DNA of 64,000 nt. Origin: an uncultured Methylopila sp. GTDB taxonomy: Bacteria; Pseudomonadota; Alphaproteobacteria; Rhizobiales; Methylopilaceae. The number at the start of each line of letters is the position of its first letter. The first letter of the stretch is position 1. The notes beneath the pieces are model-generated. The model was not told the origin of the DNA, did no database searches, and saw only the letters and a list, made by a program, of their open reading frames with translations. The stretch spans positions 62,001-126,000 of the forward strand of contig CABHPB010000082.1 in the NCBI GenBank assembly GCA_902168115.1, written 5' to 3'. The position numbers were made by a program, and so were the translations under genes. Below are positions 28,946 to 36,592 of this stretch, in pieces.

Positions 28946-30172
28946 GTGACCGACGCCTTCAGATCGCTGCTGATCGCCTGCGCGTTCTGCGCCGGCGTCG
29001 TTCCGGCCACAGCCGAACCGAAGATCACGCCGGGCGAGCCGATCGACGTCGGGCTTTCGACGTCGTCCAGCACGCGCAACGTCACGTCGCTCAACAATGG
29101 CGGCGCGCTTTTCGCCGTCTCGGACGGGCTCGACGTCTTCGTTCGGCCCGTCGACGCCAAGGGCAAGGCCAAGCCGGCCGTTTCGCTCACGACCGACGGC
29201 CGATCCGAGTTCGGGATTTCGGAAGCGAAGCTGACCAAGCTGAGCAACGGCAACGTCGCCGCAGCCTGGATCGGGCGCCCCAACGGCCAGAGCGCGGTGC
29301 TGATCCGGGTCGTGAAGCCCGACGGTACGGCGGCCTCTTCCGAGATCGTCATATCGGCGGCCTCAGCCGGGACCTTCCAGAGCGAAGTCTCCGCCACCGC
29401 GCTTCCGGGCGGCAGGTTCGTCGTCGCCTGGAACGACTTTCAGCCGCCGGACAAGAAGGCGCTGATGCTGCGCGTTTTCGCGGCCAACGGAGAGGCGCAA
29501 GGCTTGCCAGCGACTCTTGCGCCGCCGGCCGACGTCACCTTCGCCGACCCGCGGGTCGCGGCGCTCGGCGATGCTTTCGTGCTCACCTATTCGCGTTTCG
29601 GCGCCGGGAAGGGCGTTTTCGCGCAACGATTCACGGCGTCGGCCAAGACGTCGGGAGGTCCCGTTCGCCTCGACGAAGCGAACAAGCTGGTTCACGAGGA
29701 CCCGCGCACCCGCAAGCTCGACTCCGGGGGCGTGGCGGTGATCTGGAGAGAGAACACCTATTCCGAGGCCGGCTCGCTGCCGATCGTCGTCGACACCAAG
29801 CTCAAGGGCGTCTTTCTCGACAAAAAGGGCAAGCGCGGCAAGGCGATCGCGATCGACGACCCGATCGTCGCCAAGTCCAAGGAGAGCGCGGTGACCATGT
29901 CCGAGACCGACGCCGGCCTGCTGGTCGCCTGGAGCGTCGGCGTCGCGACGGAAACGGACGACCTGAACAGCGATATCCGCGGCGCGTTCGTCTCCTTTTC
30001 GGGCAAGACGGGCAAGATATTCGATCTGGCCAAAAACAAGGATCGCGAAGGCGGACCGCATTTCGCGAGGCTGAAAAACGGACGGAGCGTGCTGGGCTAC
30101 AGCGCCCGCGCCGCGGACGAGGCGAACGGCCCGATCGGGGCGCTCGGCGCTTTCCCGAAGATTTCCGATTGA
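28946..30172 (+). CDS. Exported beta-propeller-like repeat protein, copy 2 of a tandem pair
   Basis: Secreted 408-residue paralogue of the preceding gene, of almost equal length and the same repeat plan: signal peptide to about residue 24 (ending TAEP), then GGRFVVAWNDFQ, KGVFAQRFTASAKTSGGPVRLDEANKLVHEDPRT and DAGLLVAWSVGVATETDD, each with a counterpart at the same place in copy 1. Identity is moderate, so the duplication is not recent. GTG 28946 is chosen because it lies 4 bases past the copy 1 stop and gives a signal peptide. Function unknown; co-transcription with copy 1 is very likely. Confidence 0.78.
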   Translation: MTDAFRSLLIACAFCAGVVPATAEPKITPGEPIDVGLSTSSSTRNVTSLNNGGALFAVSDGLDVFVRPVDAKGKAKPAVSLTTDGRSEFGISEAKLTKLSNGNVAAAWIGRPNGQSAVLIRVVKPDGTAASSEIVISAASAGTFQSEVSATALPGGRFVVAWNDFQPPDKKALMLRVFAANGEAQGLPATLAPPADVTFADPRVAALGDAFVLTYSRFGAGKGVFAQRFTASAKTSGGPVRLDEANKLVHEDPRTRKLDSGGVAVIWRENTYSEAGSLPIVVDTKLKGVFLDKKGKRGKAIAIDDPIVAKSKESAVTMSETDAGLLVAWSVGVATETDDLNSDIRGAFVSFSGKTGKIFDLAKNKDREGGPHFARLKNGRSVLGYSARAADEANGPIGALGAFPKISD

Positions 30173-30197
30173 GCAAGCCGCCCCTTCCCGGCGCGCT

Positions 30198-31424
30198 TCA
30201 GGCCCGCGGCAGCATGCGGTCCGAAATGATGCGGCGCTGGATCTCGCTGGTGCCCTCGAAGATCGTGGTCAACCTCGCGTCGCGCCAGTAGCGCTCGACT
30301 CGGCGCTCGGTGGTGTAGCCGTTGCCGCCGTGCAGCTGCATGGCCTGGTTGGTGACGCGCACCGCCGTCTCGGTCGCGAGCAACTTGACCATCGCGCTTT
30401 CGCGCTCGGCCGGCTCGCCCTGGTCGAGCAGATGCGCGACCTGCCGCCAGTAGGCGCGGGCCTGGTCGACCTCGGCCGCCATGTCGGCGAGCGCGAAGCG
30501 CAGCGCCTGGAAGTCGCCGATCGGATGGCCGAACTGCTCGCGCTCCTGCAGATAGGCCTGCGTGTCCTCTACCGCCGCCCGCGCGACCCCGACCGCACGC
30601 GCGGCGGTGTGGACACGAGCGATGTTGAGACCGCGCTGCACCGACGCGAAGCCGCCGGAGTCGGCGTCCGCGCCCTCGTCGCCATAGAGGCCGGTCAGCC
30701 GGTCGCTCTCCGGCACGCGCACGCCGTCGAGCTCGAGCTCGAAGGTGAGGAAGCCGTGATAGCCGATCTTGTCGATGACCTTGCCGGTCACGCCCTTCGG
30801 AAAGGTCCCCGGCTTCTTGACGACGAGGAACGGCTCGAGACCCGCCGAACGCGGCTCGCCCTTCTTCGGCTCGCGCGTGCGGGCGAGCACCTCGATGAAG
30901 TCCGCGCCCTTGGCGAAGCCCGCCCAGCGCTTGGTCCCGGTCAGCACCCAGTCGTCGCCGTCGCGCACGGCGCGGGTTCGCACGCCCGCGAGGTCGGAGC
31001 CGGCGGTCGGCTCGGATAGCGAGATCGAGCCGATCCATTGACCTTTCGCCGACTTACGAAGCAGCGACAGCCGACGCTCGTCGTCGATCGTCTGCGTGCC
31101 GAGCCCCTGCCCTCGCGCGAGGATCGATCCGACGGACAGCCACGCCCGCGCCAGCTCCTCGGAGACGAGGCAATATTCGAACACGCCGAGACCCATGCCG
31201 CCGTGCTCGGCCGGGATCGTCAGCCCGAACCAGCCTTTCCTCGCCATCTTGTCGACCAGCGAGCGCGGCATCTCGCCCTTCTTGCGGTCGAGCCGGTCGG
31301 CGATCGGCATGACGACGTCGCGCGCGAAGGCGCGGGCGTCCTCCATCAGCCCGACGCGCGCCTCCGTGGCCCAGGGCGAGGGGAGCGCCGGCGGCTGCGG
31401 CTCGACCAGGTCGGTACGTGACAA
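30198..31424 (-). CDS. Acyl-CoA dehydrogenase family protein
   Basis: FAD enzyme introducing the alpha-beta double bond into an acyl-CoA. N-terminal helical domain (FARDVVMPIADRLDRK, GLTIPAEHGGMGLG), middle beta domain (ISLSEPTAGSDLAGVRTRAV, WVLTGTKRWAGFAKGADF) and C-terminal domain (MQLHGGNGYTTERRVERYWRDARLTTIFEGTSEIQRRII), where the Glu of FEGTSEIQ is the usual catalytic-base position. A TTG at 31424 with AAGGAG six bases upstream is the likely start (408 residues); ATG 31484 lacks such a site. Substrate unknown. It converges on the tandem secreted genes. Confidence 0.88.
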   Translation of the reverse strand: MSRTDLVEPQPPALPSPWATEARVGLMEDARAFARDVVMPIADRLDRKKGEMPRSLVDKMARKGWFGLTIPAEHGGMGLGVFEYCLVSEELARAWLSVGSILARGQGLGTQTIDDERRLSLLRKSAKGQWIGSISLSEPTAGSDLAGVRTRAVRDGDDWVLTGTKRWAGFAKGADFIEVLARTREPKKGEPRSAGLEPFLVVKKPGTFPKGVTGKVIDKIGYHGFLTFELELDGVRVPESDRLTGLYGDEGADADSGGFASVQRGLNIARVHTAARAVGVARAAVEDTQAYLQEREQFGHPIGDFQALRFALADMAAEVDQARAYWRQVAHLLDQGEPAERESAMVKLLATETAVRVTNQAMQLHGGNGYTTERRVERYWRDARLTTIFEGTSEIQRRIISDRMLPRA

Positions 31425-31563
31425 GCGTGTCTCCTTGCGGAATTTACTCCGCGAGAAGGTTAGGGCCGCGTGATCGCCCGCCAATCGGCTGTTCGTCGTG
31501 GCCGATTGGGGATAAAGCCCGTCGGCGCGCCCGGCCGCGGCGGATCAATGCTATGGTGTTGTC

Positions 31564-31998
31564 ATGACGCTGAAAGTCGAACTCAAGCCCGGCGAGCGCA
31601 TCGTCATCGGGCGCTCCGTCGTGACCAACGGCCAGGTCCGGACCTCGCTGCTGATCGACGGGCAGGAGCCGGTCCTGCGCGAGCGCGACATCCTCAGGGA
31701 GGCCGACGCCGAGACTCCGGCCAGGCGCATCGCCTACGTGATCCAGATGATGTATCTGGCCGGCACCGCCGACGCGCTGCTTCCGACCTACACCACCTTG
31801 TCGAGAGACTTGCTCAAGGCCGCGCCGTCGACTGCCTCAATTGTCGATACGATCACTAACTGCGTTTTAACGGGGCAGCTCTACAAAGCTTTCCGTGAGG
31901 CGCGGAAACTGATCGCGCACGAGGCGAGTATCTTCGAACATGCACAACGCGGCGCACGCCTACGCGCGGATGGCCCAAACGACGGCGAACCCTCGTGA
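31564..31998 (+). CDS. flbT: Flagellin translation repressor FlbT
   Basis: Post-transcriptional regulator that binds the 5' leader of flagellin mRNA and holds back its translation until the hook is built. The sequence LKVELKPGERIVIGRSVVTNGQ, FLREADI-like ERDILREADAETPARRIAYVIQMMYL and FREARKLIAHEA fit the alphaproteobacterial family, length 144. The usual order is flaF then flbT; here flbT comes first and its last 59 bases overlap flaF in another frame. Confidence 0.92.
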   Translation: MTLKVELKPGERIVIGRSVVTNGQVRTSLLIDGQEPVLRERDILREADAETPARRIAYVIQMMYLAGTADALLPTYTTLSRDLLKAAPSTASIVDTITNCVLTGQLYKAFREARKLIAHEASIFEHAQRGARLRADGPNDGEPS

Positions 31999-32299
31999 AC
32001 GGGACGCCCAGCTCCTCCTGAGAGCCGCGGCGCGCTTCGCCGCCGTGCAGCAGACGGAGCCCTTCGACCGGAGCGAGGCCCGCGAGGCGGCGACCTTCAA
32101 CCGCAAACTCTGGACGGTGTTCCTGAGCGCGGTGAGCCGGGCGGAGAACCCGCTCGACGCCGACACCAAGCAGAACCTCAAGAAGGTCGCGATGTTCTCC
32201 CTGCGCCGTTCGGCGGCGATGGAGATCAACCCGATCGCCGATCAGCTGACGGCGCTCATCAACATCAACCGGAATCTGGCCGAAGGCCTCAGGGGCTGA
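31940..32299 (+). CDS. flaF: Flagellin synthesis activator FlaF
   Basis: Partner of FlbT that promotes flagellin translation and secretion. The family start AAHAYARMAQTTANPRERDAQLLLRAAAR is placed exactly as in homologues, so ATG 31940 is right and the 59-base overlap with flbT is real. The middle NRKLWTVFLSAVSRAENPL and the end LKKVAMFSLRRSAAMEI...LININRNLAEGL are also diagnostic. Length 119 is standard. A hairpin terminator follows 10 bases after the stop. Confidence 0.92.
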   Translation: MHNAAHAYARMAQTTANPRERDAQLLLRAAARFAAVQQTEPFDRSEAREAATFNRKLWTVFLSAVSRAENPLDADTKQNLKKVAMFSLRRSAAMEINPIADQLTALININRNLAEGLRG

Positions 32300-32309
32300 C
32301 GCGCGGCGA

Positions 32310-32334
32310 AGCGCGCCCGGGGTCCGGGCGCGCT
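32310..32334. terminator. Hairpin between convergent flaF and FlaG-like gene
   Basis: Perfect 11-bp GC-rich stem (32310-32320 with 32324-32334) and a GGT loop, followed by only a short T run. Sited between two convergent genes, so it may serve both. Confidence 0.6.
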
Positions 32335-32360
32335 TTCGGACGCGTCGCCTTGCGGGCGGG

Positions 32361-32702
32361 TCAAGCCGTGACTTCGATCGCCGGATCGGGCGCCGAGAAG
32401 ACGGTGTTGATGTAGGCGCGCAGCTGCAGGCGCGCGTCGCTCGGCGTCTGGCTTCTGACGTCGCCCGACGAGATGTCGATCATCCGGTAGATCAGGCTCC
32501 CCGTGTCCGGGTCGAGCGACACAGAGCGCTGCGCGTCGAGCCGCGCCGCGACCAACTCGTTCGGGAACGGTTGGCGATCTGTTCCGGCGCCGGAAGACTG
32601 GGCGCCGGTCGACTGGCTGGAAGGAGCGGGCTGGACGCGATCGAACTCGATCGGCCGCGGGGCCGCCGGCAGCACTGTCACGGAAGCGATCGGGGCGTCC
32701 AT
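32361..32702 (-). CDS. Small FlaG-like flagellar-region protein
   Basis: 113-residue soluble protein. The C-terminal half, ARLDAQRSVSLDPDTGSLIYRMIDISSGDV...QLRAYINTVF, resembles the conserved core of FlaG-type flagellar proteins (a 'vD..TGeli.rivD..TGeVi.Q.P' pattern). The N-terminal half is Pro/Ser/Gln-rich and unconserved. It lies alone on the minus strand inside the flagellar segment, with a CtrA-like box about 70 bases upstream. A role near the filament is suggested by context only. Confidence 0.6.
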   Translation of the reverse strand: MDAPIASVTVLPAAPRPIEFDRVQPAPSSQSTGAQSSGAGTDRQPFPNELVAARLDAQRSVSLDPDTGSLIYRMIDISSGDVRSQTPSDARLQLRAYINTVFSAPDPAIEVTA

Positions 32703-32771
32703 CTCCTGCTCCGAGCAAAGGGCCGTCCACCGCAGGACACGGGGAACATACGCACTTTGCCTCGCCGCCCG

Positions 32772-32786
32772 TTAAGGCGGCGTTAG
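32772..32786 (-). promoter_or_regulatory. Candidate CtrA-type box upstream of the FlaG-like gene (one mismatch)
   Basis: TTAA-N7-TTAG, one mismatch from TTAA-N7-TTAA, 70 bases upstream of the FlaG-like start. Another TTAAC lies at about 32806-32810. Confidence 0.35.
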
Positions 32787-32835
32787 GAGGTTGGGTTAAC
32801 GGCGAGGCGCCCGATTCGTTCTAATCCTAGTGACT

Positions 32836-33315
32836 TCAGGCGCCGCGCGAGAGCGTGATGGGGGAAGCCTTCGGCCGTCCGTCGGTCCCGCCGCCGCGCG
32901 CGTCATAGGTCTCGGGCCGGCCCTTCTGGCCGATCTCCTCGGCGACGCCGCGCAGCAGGCTCTCGGCGACCGACCGGGCGGTCCCGAGGACCAAGAGGTT
33001 CTCGTCGAGCGCGGCGCGGAAATCCGCGTGGAGGCGCTCCACCTGTTCGACATTCTCGCGCGGCTGGGCCGCGACGGCCTCCGCATTGGCGGCGAGGCCG
33101 TCGACGGCCAGCATGTAGCGGCCGGACAGCTCGCCCTTCTCGGCCGCGAGCAGGCCCGCCGCGTCATAGGCGCCCGAGCGCACCAGCCGGGTCTCCTCCG
33201 CGATCACGGCGGTCAGCCGCTCGACGGTGTCGGCGATCTGGGAGATGCGTCTGGCGGCGTCCTCGGGGCTGAGCGGGGGCCTCGGAACGGCGGGGACGAG
33301 ACGGCGAGGGGTCAT
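32836..33315 (-). CDS. FlgN/FlbY-like flagellar protein
   Basis: 159-residue mostly helical protein with an N-terminal coiled coil (SPEDAARRISQIADTVERLTAVIAEETRLVRSG...AAEKGELSGRYMLAV) of the FlgN-like type; the pattern 'E..ALr.g.y..a..L...K..L...Y' is typical of the alphaproteobacterial FlbY/FlgN group, chaperones of hook-associated proteins or basal-body factors. Its start overlaps the flgJ stop by four bases (ATGA), as in flgI-flgJ-flbY operons of Caulobacter relatives. Confidence 0.7.
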   Translation of the reverse strand: MTPRRLVPAVPRPPLSPEDAARRISQIADTVERLTAVIAEETRLVRSGAYDAAGLLAAEKGELSGRYMLAVDGLAANAEAVAAQPRENVEQVERLHADFRAALDENLLVLGTARSVAESLLRGVAEEIGQKGRPETYDARGGGTDGRPKASPITLSRGA

Positions 33316-33635
33316 TTGTTTGCTCCCTGCTGAAGCGCAATGAGTTCGCTGCGGACGGAAGCGGCGAGGCCGATCCCTCCCGCGGCTGCGATTGTTTTTC
33401 CATATTGGTCGGCGAGCATGGAGCGGTAGGCGCCGCCGGCCGCGCCCTCCCCGAGCGGGCCGTCGCCCGAAAGCCCGGTGAACATCCGCTCCATCATCTG
33501 GGTGAGGAACATCGCCTCGAAGTCCTGGGCCGCGGCGTCCTGCTTGCCTTGCGCCTTGGCCTTCGGATGCGCGCCGTAGGCCTTCTGCGCGTTGAGCGCC
33601 GTCGTGAGCGTGGAAGCGAGGTCCTGTCCCGCCAT
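33312..33635 (-). CDS. flgJ: Rod-binding protein, FlgJ N-terminal type
   Basis: Flagellar rod-capping/rod-binding domain: AAQDFEAMFLTQMMERMFTGLSGDGPLGEGAAGGAYRSMLADQYGKTIAAAGGIGLA is the FlgJ N-terminal core. It is 107 residues long and lacks the muramidase domain of enterobacterial FlgJ, which is normal for alphaproteobacteria. ATG 33635 overlaps the flgI stop (TGATG). With flgI and the FlbY-like gene it forms a tightly coupled operon. Confidence 0.88.
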   Translation of the reverse strand: MAGQDLASTLTTALNAQKAYGAHPKAKAQGKQDAAAQDFEAMFLTQMMERMFTGLSGDGPLGEGAAGGAYRSMLADQYGKTIAAAGGIGLAASVRSELIALQQGANK

Positions 33636-34900
33636 CACATCACCTCGATTTCGGCCTGGAGCGCGCCCGCCGCCTTGATGGCCTGGAGAATGCCGATCAG
33701 GTCTCGCGGACCGACGCCGATCGAGTTCAGGCCGTCCACGAGCTGGCGCAGGTTGACGCCTTCCTTCAGCACCGCCAGGCGCCGCTCCTTGTCGGTGTCG
33801 ACGGTGATGTCGGTGCGCGGCGTGATGACGGTCTCGCCGTTGGAGAACGGCTCCGGCTGGCTCGCGGTCGGGCTCTCGGTGATGGTCACCGTCAGGTTGC
33901 CCTGCGCGACCGCGACGGTCGAGACGCGCACGTCCTGCCCCATCACGATGATGCCCGAGCGCTCGTCGATCACGACCTTGGCGAGCTGGTCCGGCTCGAC
34001 GCGCAGCTGCTCGATCTCGGTCAGCAGTTGGACGATGTTGCCCTTGTAGGCCGCCGGCACCTTGACCCCGACTGTCGAGGGGTCGAGCGGCTCCGCCGCG
34101 CCCGAGCCGATGAAGGCGTTGATGGCGGCGGCGATGCGCCGGCCGGTCGTGAAGTCGGGATTGCGCAGCGCGAGCCGGACGGTCGAGAGGTTGTTCAGCG
34201 CGAACGGGATCTCGCGCTCGATCAGGCCGCCGTTGGAAATGCGGCCGGTGGTCGGCACGCCGCGGACGACCTTCGCCGCGTCGCCTTCCGCGTTGAAGCC
34301 GATGACCGCGACCGAGCCTTGCGCCACGGCGTAGACCTCGCCGTCGGCGCCCATCAGCGGCGTGACGATCAGCGTGCCGCCCTGCAGCGAGGTCGCGTCG
34401 CCGAGCGAGGAGACGGTGACGTCGATGCGCGTTCCCTGCGTGCCGAAGGGCGGCAGGTTCGCGGTCACCATCACGGCGGCGACGTTCTTGGTGCGGAGCG
34501 TCGCGCCGCGCGTGTTGACGCCGAGCCGCTCCAGCATCGACTGGAGGCTCTGCTTGGTGAAGGGCGCGGCGTTGAGCGAGTCGCCGGCGCCGTTGAGGCC
34601 GACGACCAGGCCGTAGCCGACGAGCTGGTTCTCGCGCACGCCCTCGATGTCGGTCAGATCCTTGATGCGGGACTGGACGCCGCCGCGGCTCGGGCCGCCG
34701 TCGTCCTGACCCGCGAAAGCGCGCCTCGTCGAGGCCACGCGCACCGTCCCCTCCGCGCGCGCCTCGGCCGCGCCATAGGGCGAGCCGCCCTTGCTGGCCC
34801 GCACGCCGGCGCCGGCGGAAAGATCCGCCGCATGCGCGGGCGCCGCGGCGACCAGGACTGCGGCGGCGAAGGCTGCGACTCGGCGAAGGAACAGGGGCAT
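33635..34900 (-). CDS. flgI: Flagellar P-ring protein FlgI
   Basis: Builds the P-ring around the flagellar rod in the periplasm. Signal peptide MPLFLRRVAAFAAAVLVAAAPAHA, then the family core from SRIKDLTDIEGVRENQLVGYGLVVGLNGAGDSL to LNSIGVGPRDLIGILQAIKAAGALQAEIEVM. An unusual feature is about 45 low-complexity residues (ADLSAGAGVRASKG ... DDGGPSRGGVQ) between the signal peptide and the core, which normally begins almost at once. ATG 34900 is used because it opens the signal peptide; ATG 34921 is possible. It is divergent from fliX across a CtrA box. Confidence 0.94.
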   Translation of the reverse strand: MPLFLRRVAAFAAAVLVAAAPAHAADLSAGAGVRASKGGSPYGAAEARAEGTVRVASTRRAFAGQDDGGPSRGGVQSRIKDLTDIEGVRENQLVGYGLVVGLNGAGDSLNAAPFTKQSLQSMLERLGVNTRGATLRTKNVAAVMVTANLPPFGTQGTRIDVTVSSLGDATSLQGGTLIVTPLMGADGEVYAVAQGSVAVIGFNAEGDAAKVVRGVPTTGRISNGGLIEREIPFALNNLSTVRLALRNPDFTTGRRIAAAINAFIGSGAAEPLDPSTVGVKVPAAYKGNIVQLLTEIEQLRVEPDQLAKVVIDERSGIIVMGQDVRVSTVAVAQGNLTVTITESPTASQPEPFSNGETVITPRTDITVDTDKERRLAVLKEGVNLRQLVDGLNSIGVGPRDLIGILQAIKAAGALQAEIEVM

Positions 34901-35067
34901 CGGCAAACCCGGGGCGGGCATCGGAACGGAACGCGGCGTTAACCATGCGAACGGCGTGCCGAGCGTCGGACTGCTGGAAAATGAGGCGTTTTCGCCGCCG
35001 CGTTCGGACGGAGGGCGCGTCGGCGCCCGGCAATTTCGGCTTCGGCCCGGCAAAATCTGCCGGTCTG

Positions 35068-35082
35068 TTAAGGCGCGGTTAA
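35068..35082 (+). promoter_or_regulatory. Perfect CtrA box between flgI and fliX
   Basis: TTAA-N7-TTAA (followed by CC, as in the extended consensus) sits in the flgI-fliX divergent region, 46 bases before the fliX start. CtrA control of early flagellar genes, including the fliX-flgI region, is known from Caulobacter; its use here is inference. Confidence 0.65.
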
Positions 35083-35127
35083 CCATGATCCCCTCACCGT
35101 CCATGCGAACCGTCAGGAGACCGCACG

Positions 35128-35541
35128 ATGCGGATCGACAGCCTCGGCCGGACCATCGCCGGCCCGTCCGCCGCGCGGTCGGCCGCGAAGGGCGCGGGCG
35201 CCTTCGCCCTCGCGGACGCCTCCGGGGCGGAGACCGCCAGGCAGGCGGCGCCGCTTCGACAGGCGCCGTCGCTCGACTCGCTGCTGGCGCTGCAGGCGTT
35301 CCAGGAGGACGAGCCCCGCGAACGCAGGCGGCGCGCGATGGCGCGCGGCCGCGGGCTGCTCGACGTCCTCGACGGCCTGAAACTTGCCTTGATAGAAGGG
35401 CGCGACGATCCGGCGGCGCTGCGCGCGCTCGCGGCCCAGCTTGGCGCGGCGCGCTCTGATACCGGCGAGGCCGGACTGGACGAGACCCTTGCCGCCATCG
35501 AGCTGAGGGCGCAGGTGGAGCTCGCGAAGCGCGGCGCCTAA
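35128..35541 (+). CDS. fliX: Flagellar assembly regulator FliX
   Basis: Checkpoint protein that couples basal-body assembly to FlbD-dependent transcription in Caulobacter. The conserved MRIDSL start and the C-terminal half (SLLALQAFQEDEPRERRRRAMARGRGLLDVLDGLKLALIEG ... LDETLAAIELRAQVELAKRG) match the family, length 137. The middle is Ala-rich. No FlbD gene is in this window. It is divergent from flgI and followed 165 bases later by dksA, a conserved alphaproteobacterial order. Confidence 0.9.
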   Translation: MRIDSLGRTIAGPSAARSAAKGAGAFALADASGAETARQAAPLRQAPSLDSLLALQAFQEDEPRERRRRAMARGRGLLDVLDGLKLALIEGRDDPAALRALAAQLGAARSDTGEAGLDETLAAIELRAQVELAKRGA

Positions 35542-35630
35542 GCCACAGCGAACGGAGGATTACGCCGTCAGTGTTCCTACGTACCTGAAATAACGCACTG
35601 TTTTCAAAGGTTTCATGACGCGATCAGCGA

Positions 35631-35659
35631 TTGTCCGAGGCTTGCGGGCAGAGTATATA
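35631..35659 (+). promoter_or_regulatory. Sigma-70 type promoter of dksA
   Basis: TTGTCC at 35631-35636 and TATATA at 35654-35659 with a 17-base spacer, 47 bases before the dksA ATG. It is the most orthodox vegetative promoter visible in the window. Confidence 0.65.
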
Positions 35660-35706
35660 GCGCGCGAACGACCCCACCCGCCGCAGGCGAGTCAGAGGCT
35701 TATGAC

Positions 35707-36123
35707 ATGAGCGTGGAGTTGGAAGAGGACTATCGGCCTACCGACGCCGAACCCTTCATGAATGAGCGTCAGCGTCGTTACTTCCGGGACAAGCTGCTCA
35801 ACTGGCGTGACGAGATCCTGCGCGAAAGCCGCGAGACGCTGGAGCATCTGCAGGACGAGAACCAGAACCATCCCGACCTCGTCGACCGCGCCTCGTCGGA
35901 GACCGACAGGGCGATCGAGCTGCGCGCCCGCGACCGCCAGCGGAAACTGATCTCCAAAATCGACGCCGCGCTCGCGCGGATCGAGGACCGCTCCTACGGC
36001 TATTGCGAGGAGACCGGAGAGCCGATTTCGCTGCGCCGGCTGGACGCCCGGCCGATCGCGACGCTGTCGATCGAGGCGCAGGAGCGGCATGAACGCCGCG
36101 AGCGCGTTTATCGCGACGACTGA
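35707..36123 (+). CDS. dksA: RNA polymerase-binding transcription factor DksA
   Basis: Works with (p)ppGpp at the RNA polymerase secondary channel in the stringent response. Coiled coil from about residue 30, with the acidic tip motif DLVDRASSETDRA (residues 57-69). The zinc-finger region keeps only one of four cysteines (Cys100 in YGYCEETGEPISL; Thr103 where the second would be; the second pair is absent). This one-cysteine form is common in alphaproteobacterial DksA, so it should not be read as damage. Length 138 is normal. Preceded by its own promoter and followed by a strong terminator. Confidence 0.95.
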   Translation: MSVELEEDYRPTDAEPFMNERQRRYFRDKLLNWRDEILRESRETLEHLQDENQNHPDLVDRASSETDRAIELRARDRQRKLISKIDAALARIEDRSYGYCEETGEPISLRRLDARPIATLSIEAQERHERRERVYRDD

Positions 36124-36193
36124 ATGCTTCCGCGGTCAAGATCACGGCCGCGTGCTTCACATTCGCGTTATTGAAACCCCGAAAACTGATCAC

Positions 36194-36221
36194 GCCGGCC
36201 CCCAAAAGGGCCGGCTTTTTC
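36194..36221 (+). terminator. Rho-independent terminator after dksA
   Basis: 8-bp stem (GCCGGCCC, 36194-36201, with GGGCCGGC, 36208-36215), six-base loop, then TTTTT, 71 bases past the dksA stop. Confidence 0.88.
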
Positions 36222-36425
36222 TTGATCTCGCATCGCAGCATCGTGATGCCGAAGCAGGGTCGCGAAGCGCCTTAAACGATTATGAAACAAGGCGTCGCAC
36301 TGCGGTATGACGCTGGCGGAGACGCTGGCCGGACCGCTGCGCGAAGGGCCTCGCCGACATATGGGTGGGCCTCCCCAGACGTCCACAGGGCTCGAAAGAT
36401 TCCGCTTTACCTGCGACAAAGTGGG

Positions 36426-36441
36426 ATGCCAGATTTGGCAT
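36426..36441. promoter_or_regulatory. Inverted repeat in the long leader of the OFA transporter gene
   Basis: ATGCCA-N4-TGGCAT, perfect 6-bp arms, with a further direct copy of ATGCCAGAT at 36440-36448. It lies about 150 bases before the TTG start of the transporter, in a 470-base gap (36124-36592) that otherwise holds only the dksA terminator and a GAGGAGG ribosome-binding site at about 36579-36585. It looks like a regulator site; which family binds is unknown. Confidence 0.4.
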
Positions 36442-36592
36442 GCCAGATATGCGCGCACCTCAGGGCTGAGGCTTGGGCGGCGCGCGGCGATCGATCGGGG
36501 TGACCGTATTCGCCCGGTCGATCGTCAGTTGAGCCAAGGCCATATGGCCGAAACGACAGCGCTGCCAAAGCAGCCGTGAGGAGGAAACGAAG

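Noticed and set aside
35707-36123. DksA zinc finger as damaged (one cysteine of four)
   Set aside because: The one-cysteine pattern YCEETGEP...RPIATLSIEAQERHE is normal in alphaproteobacterial DksA.
36307-36579. A 90-codon frame in the leader of the OFA transporter
   Set aside because: No ribosome-binding site and no family resemblance. It covers the inverted repeat and ends at the transporter's Shine-Dalgarno sequence; read as leader sequence.
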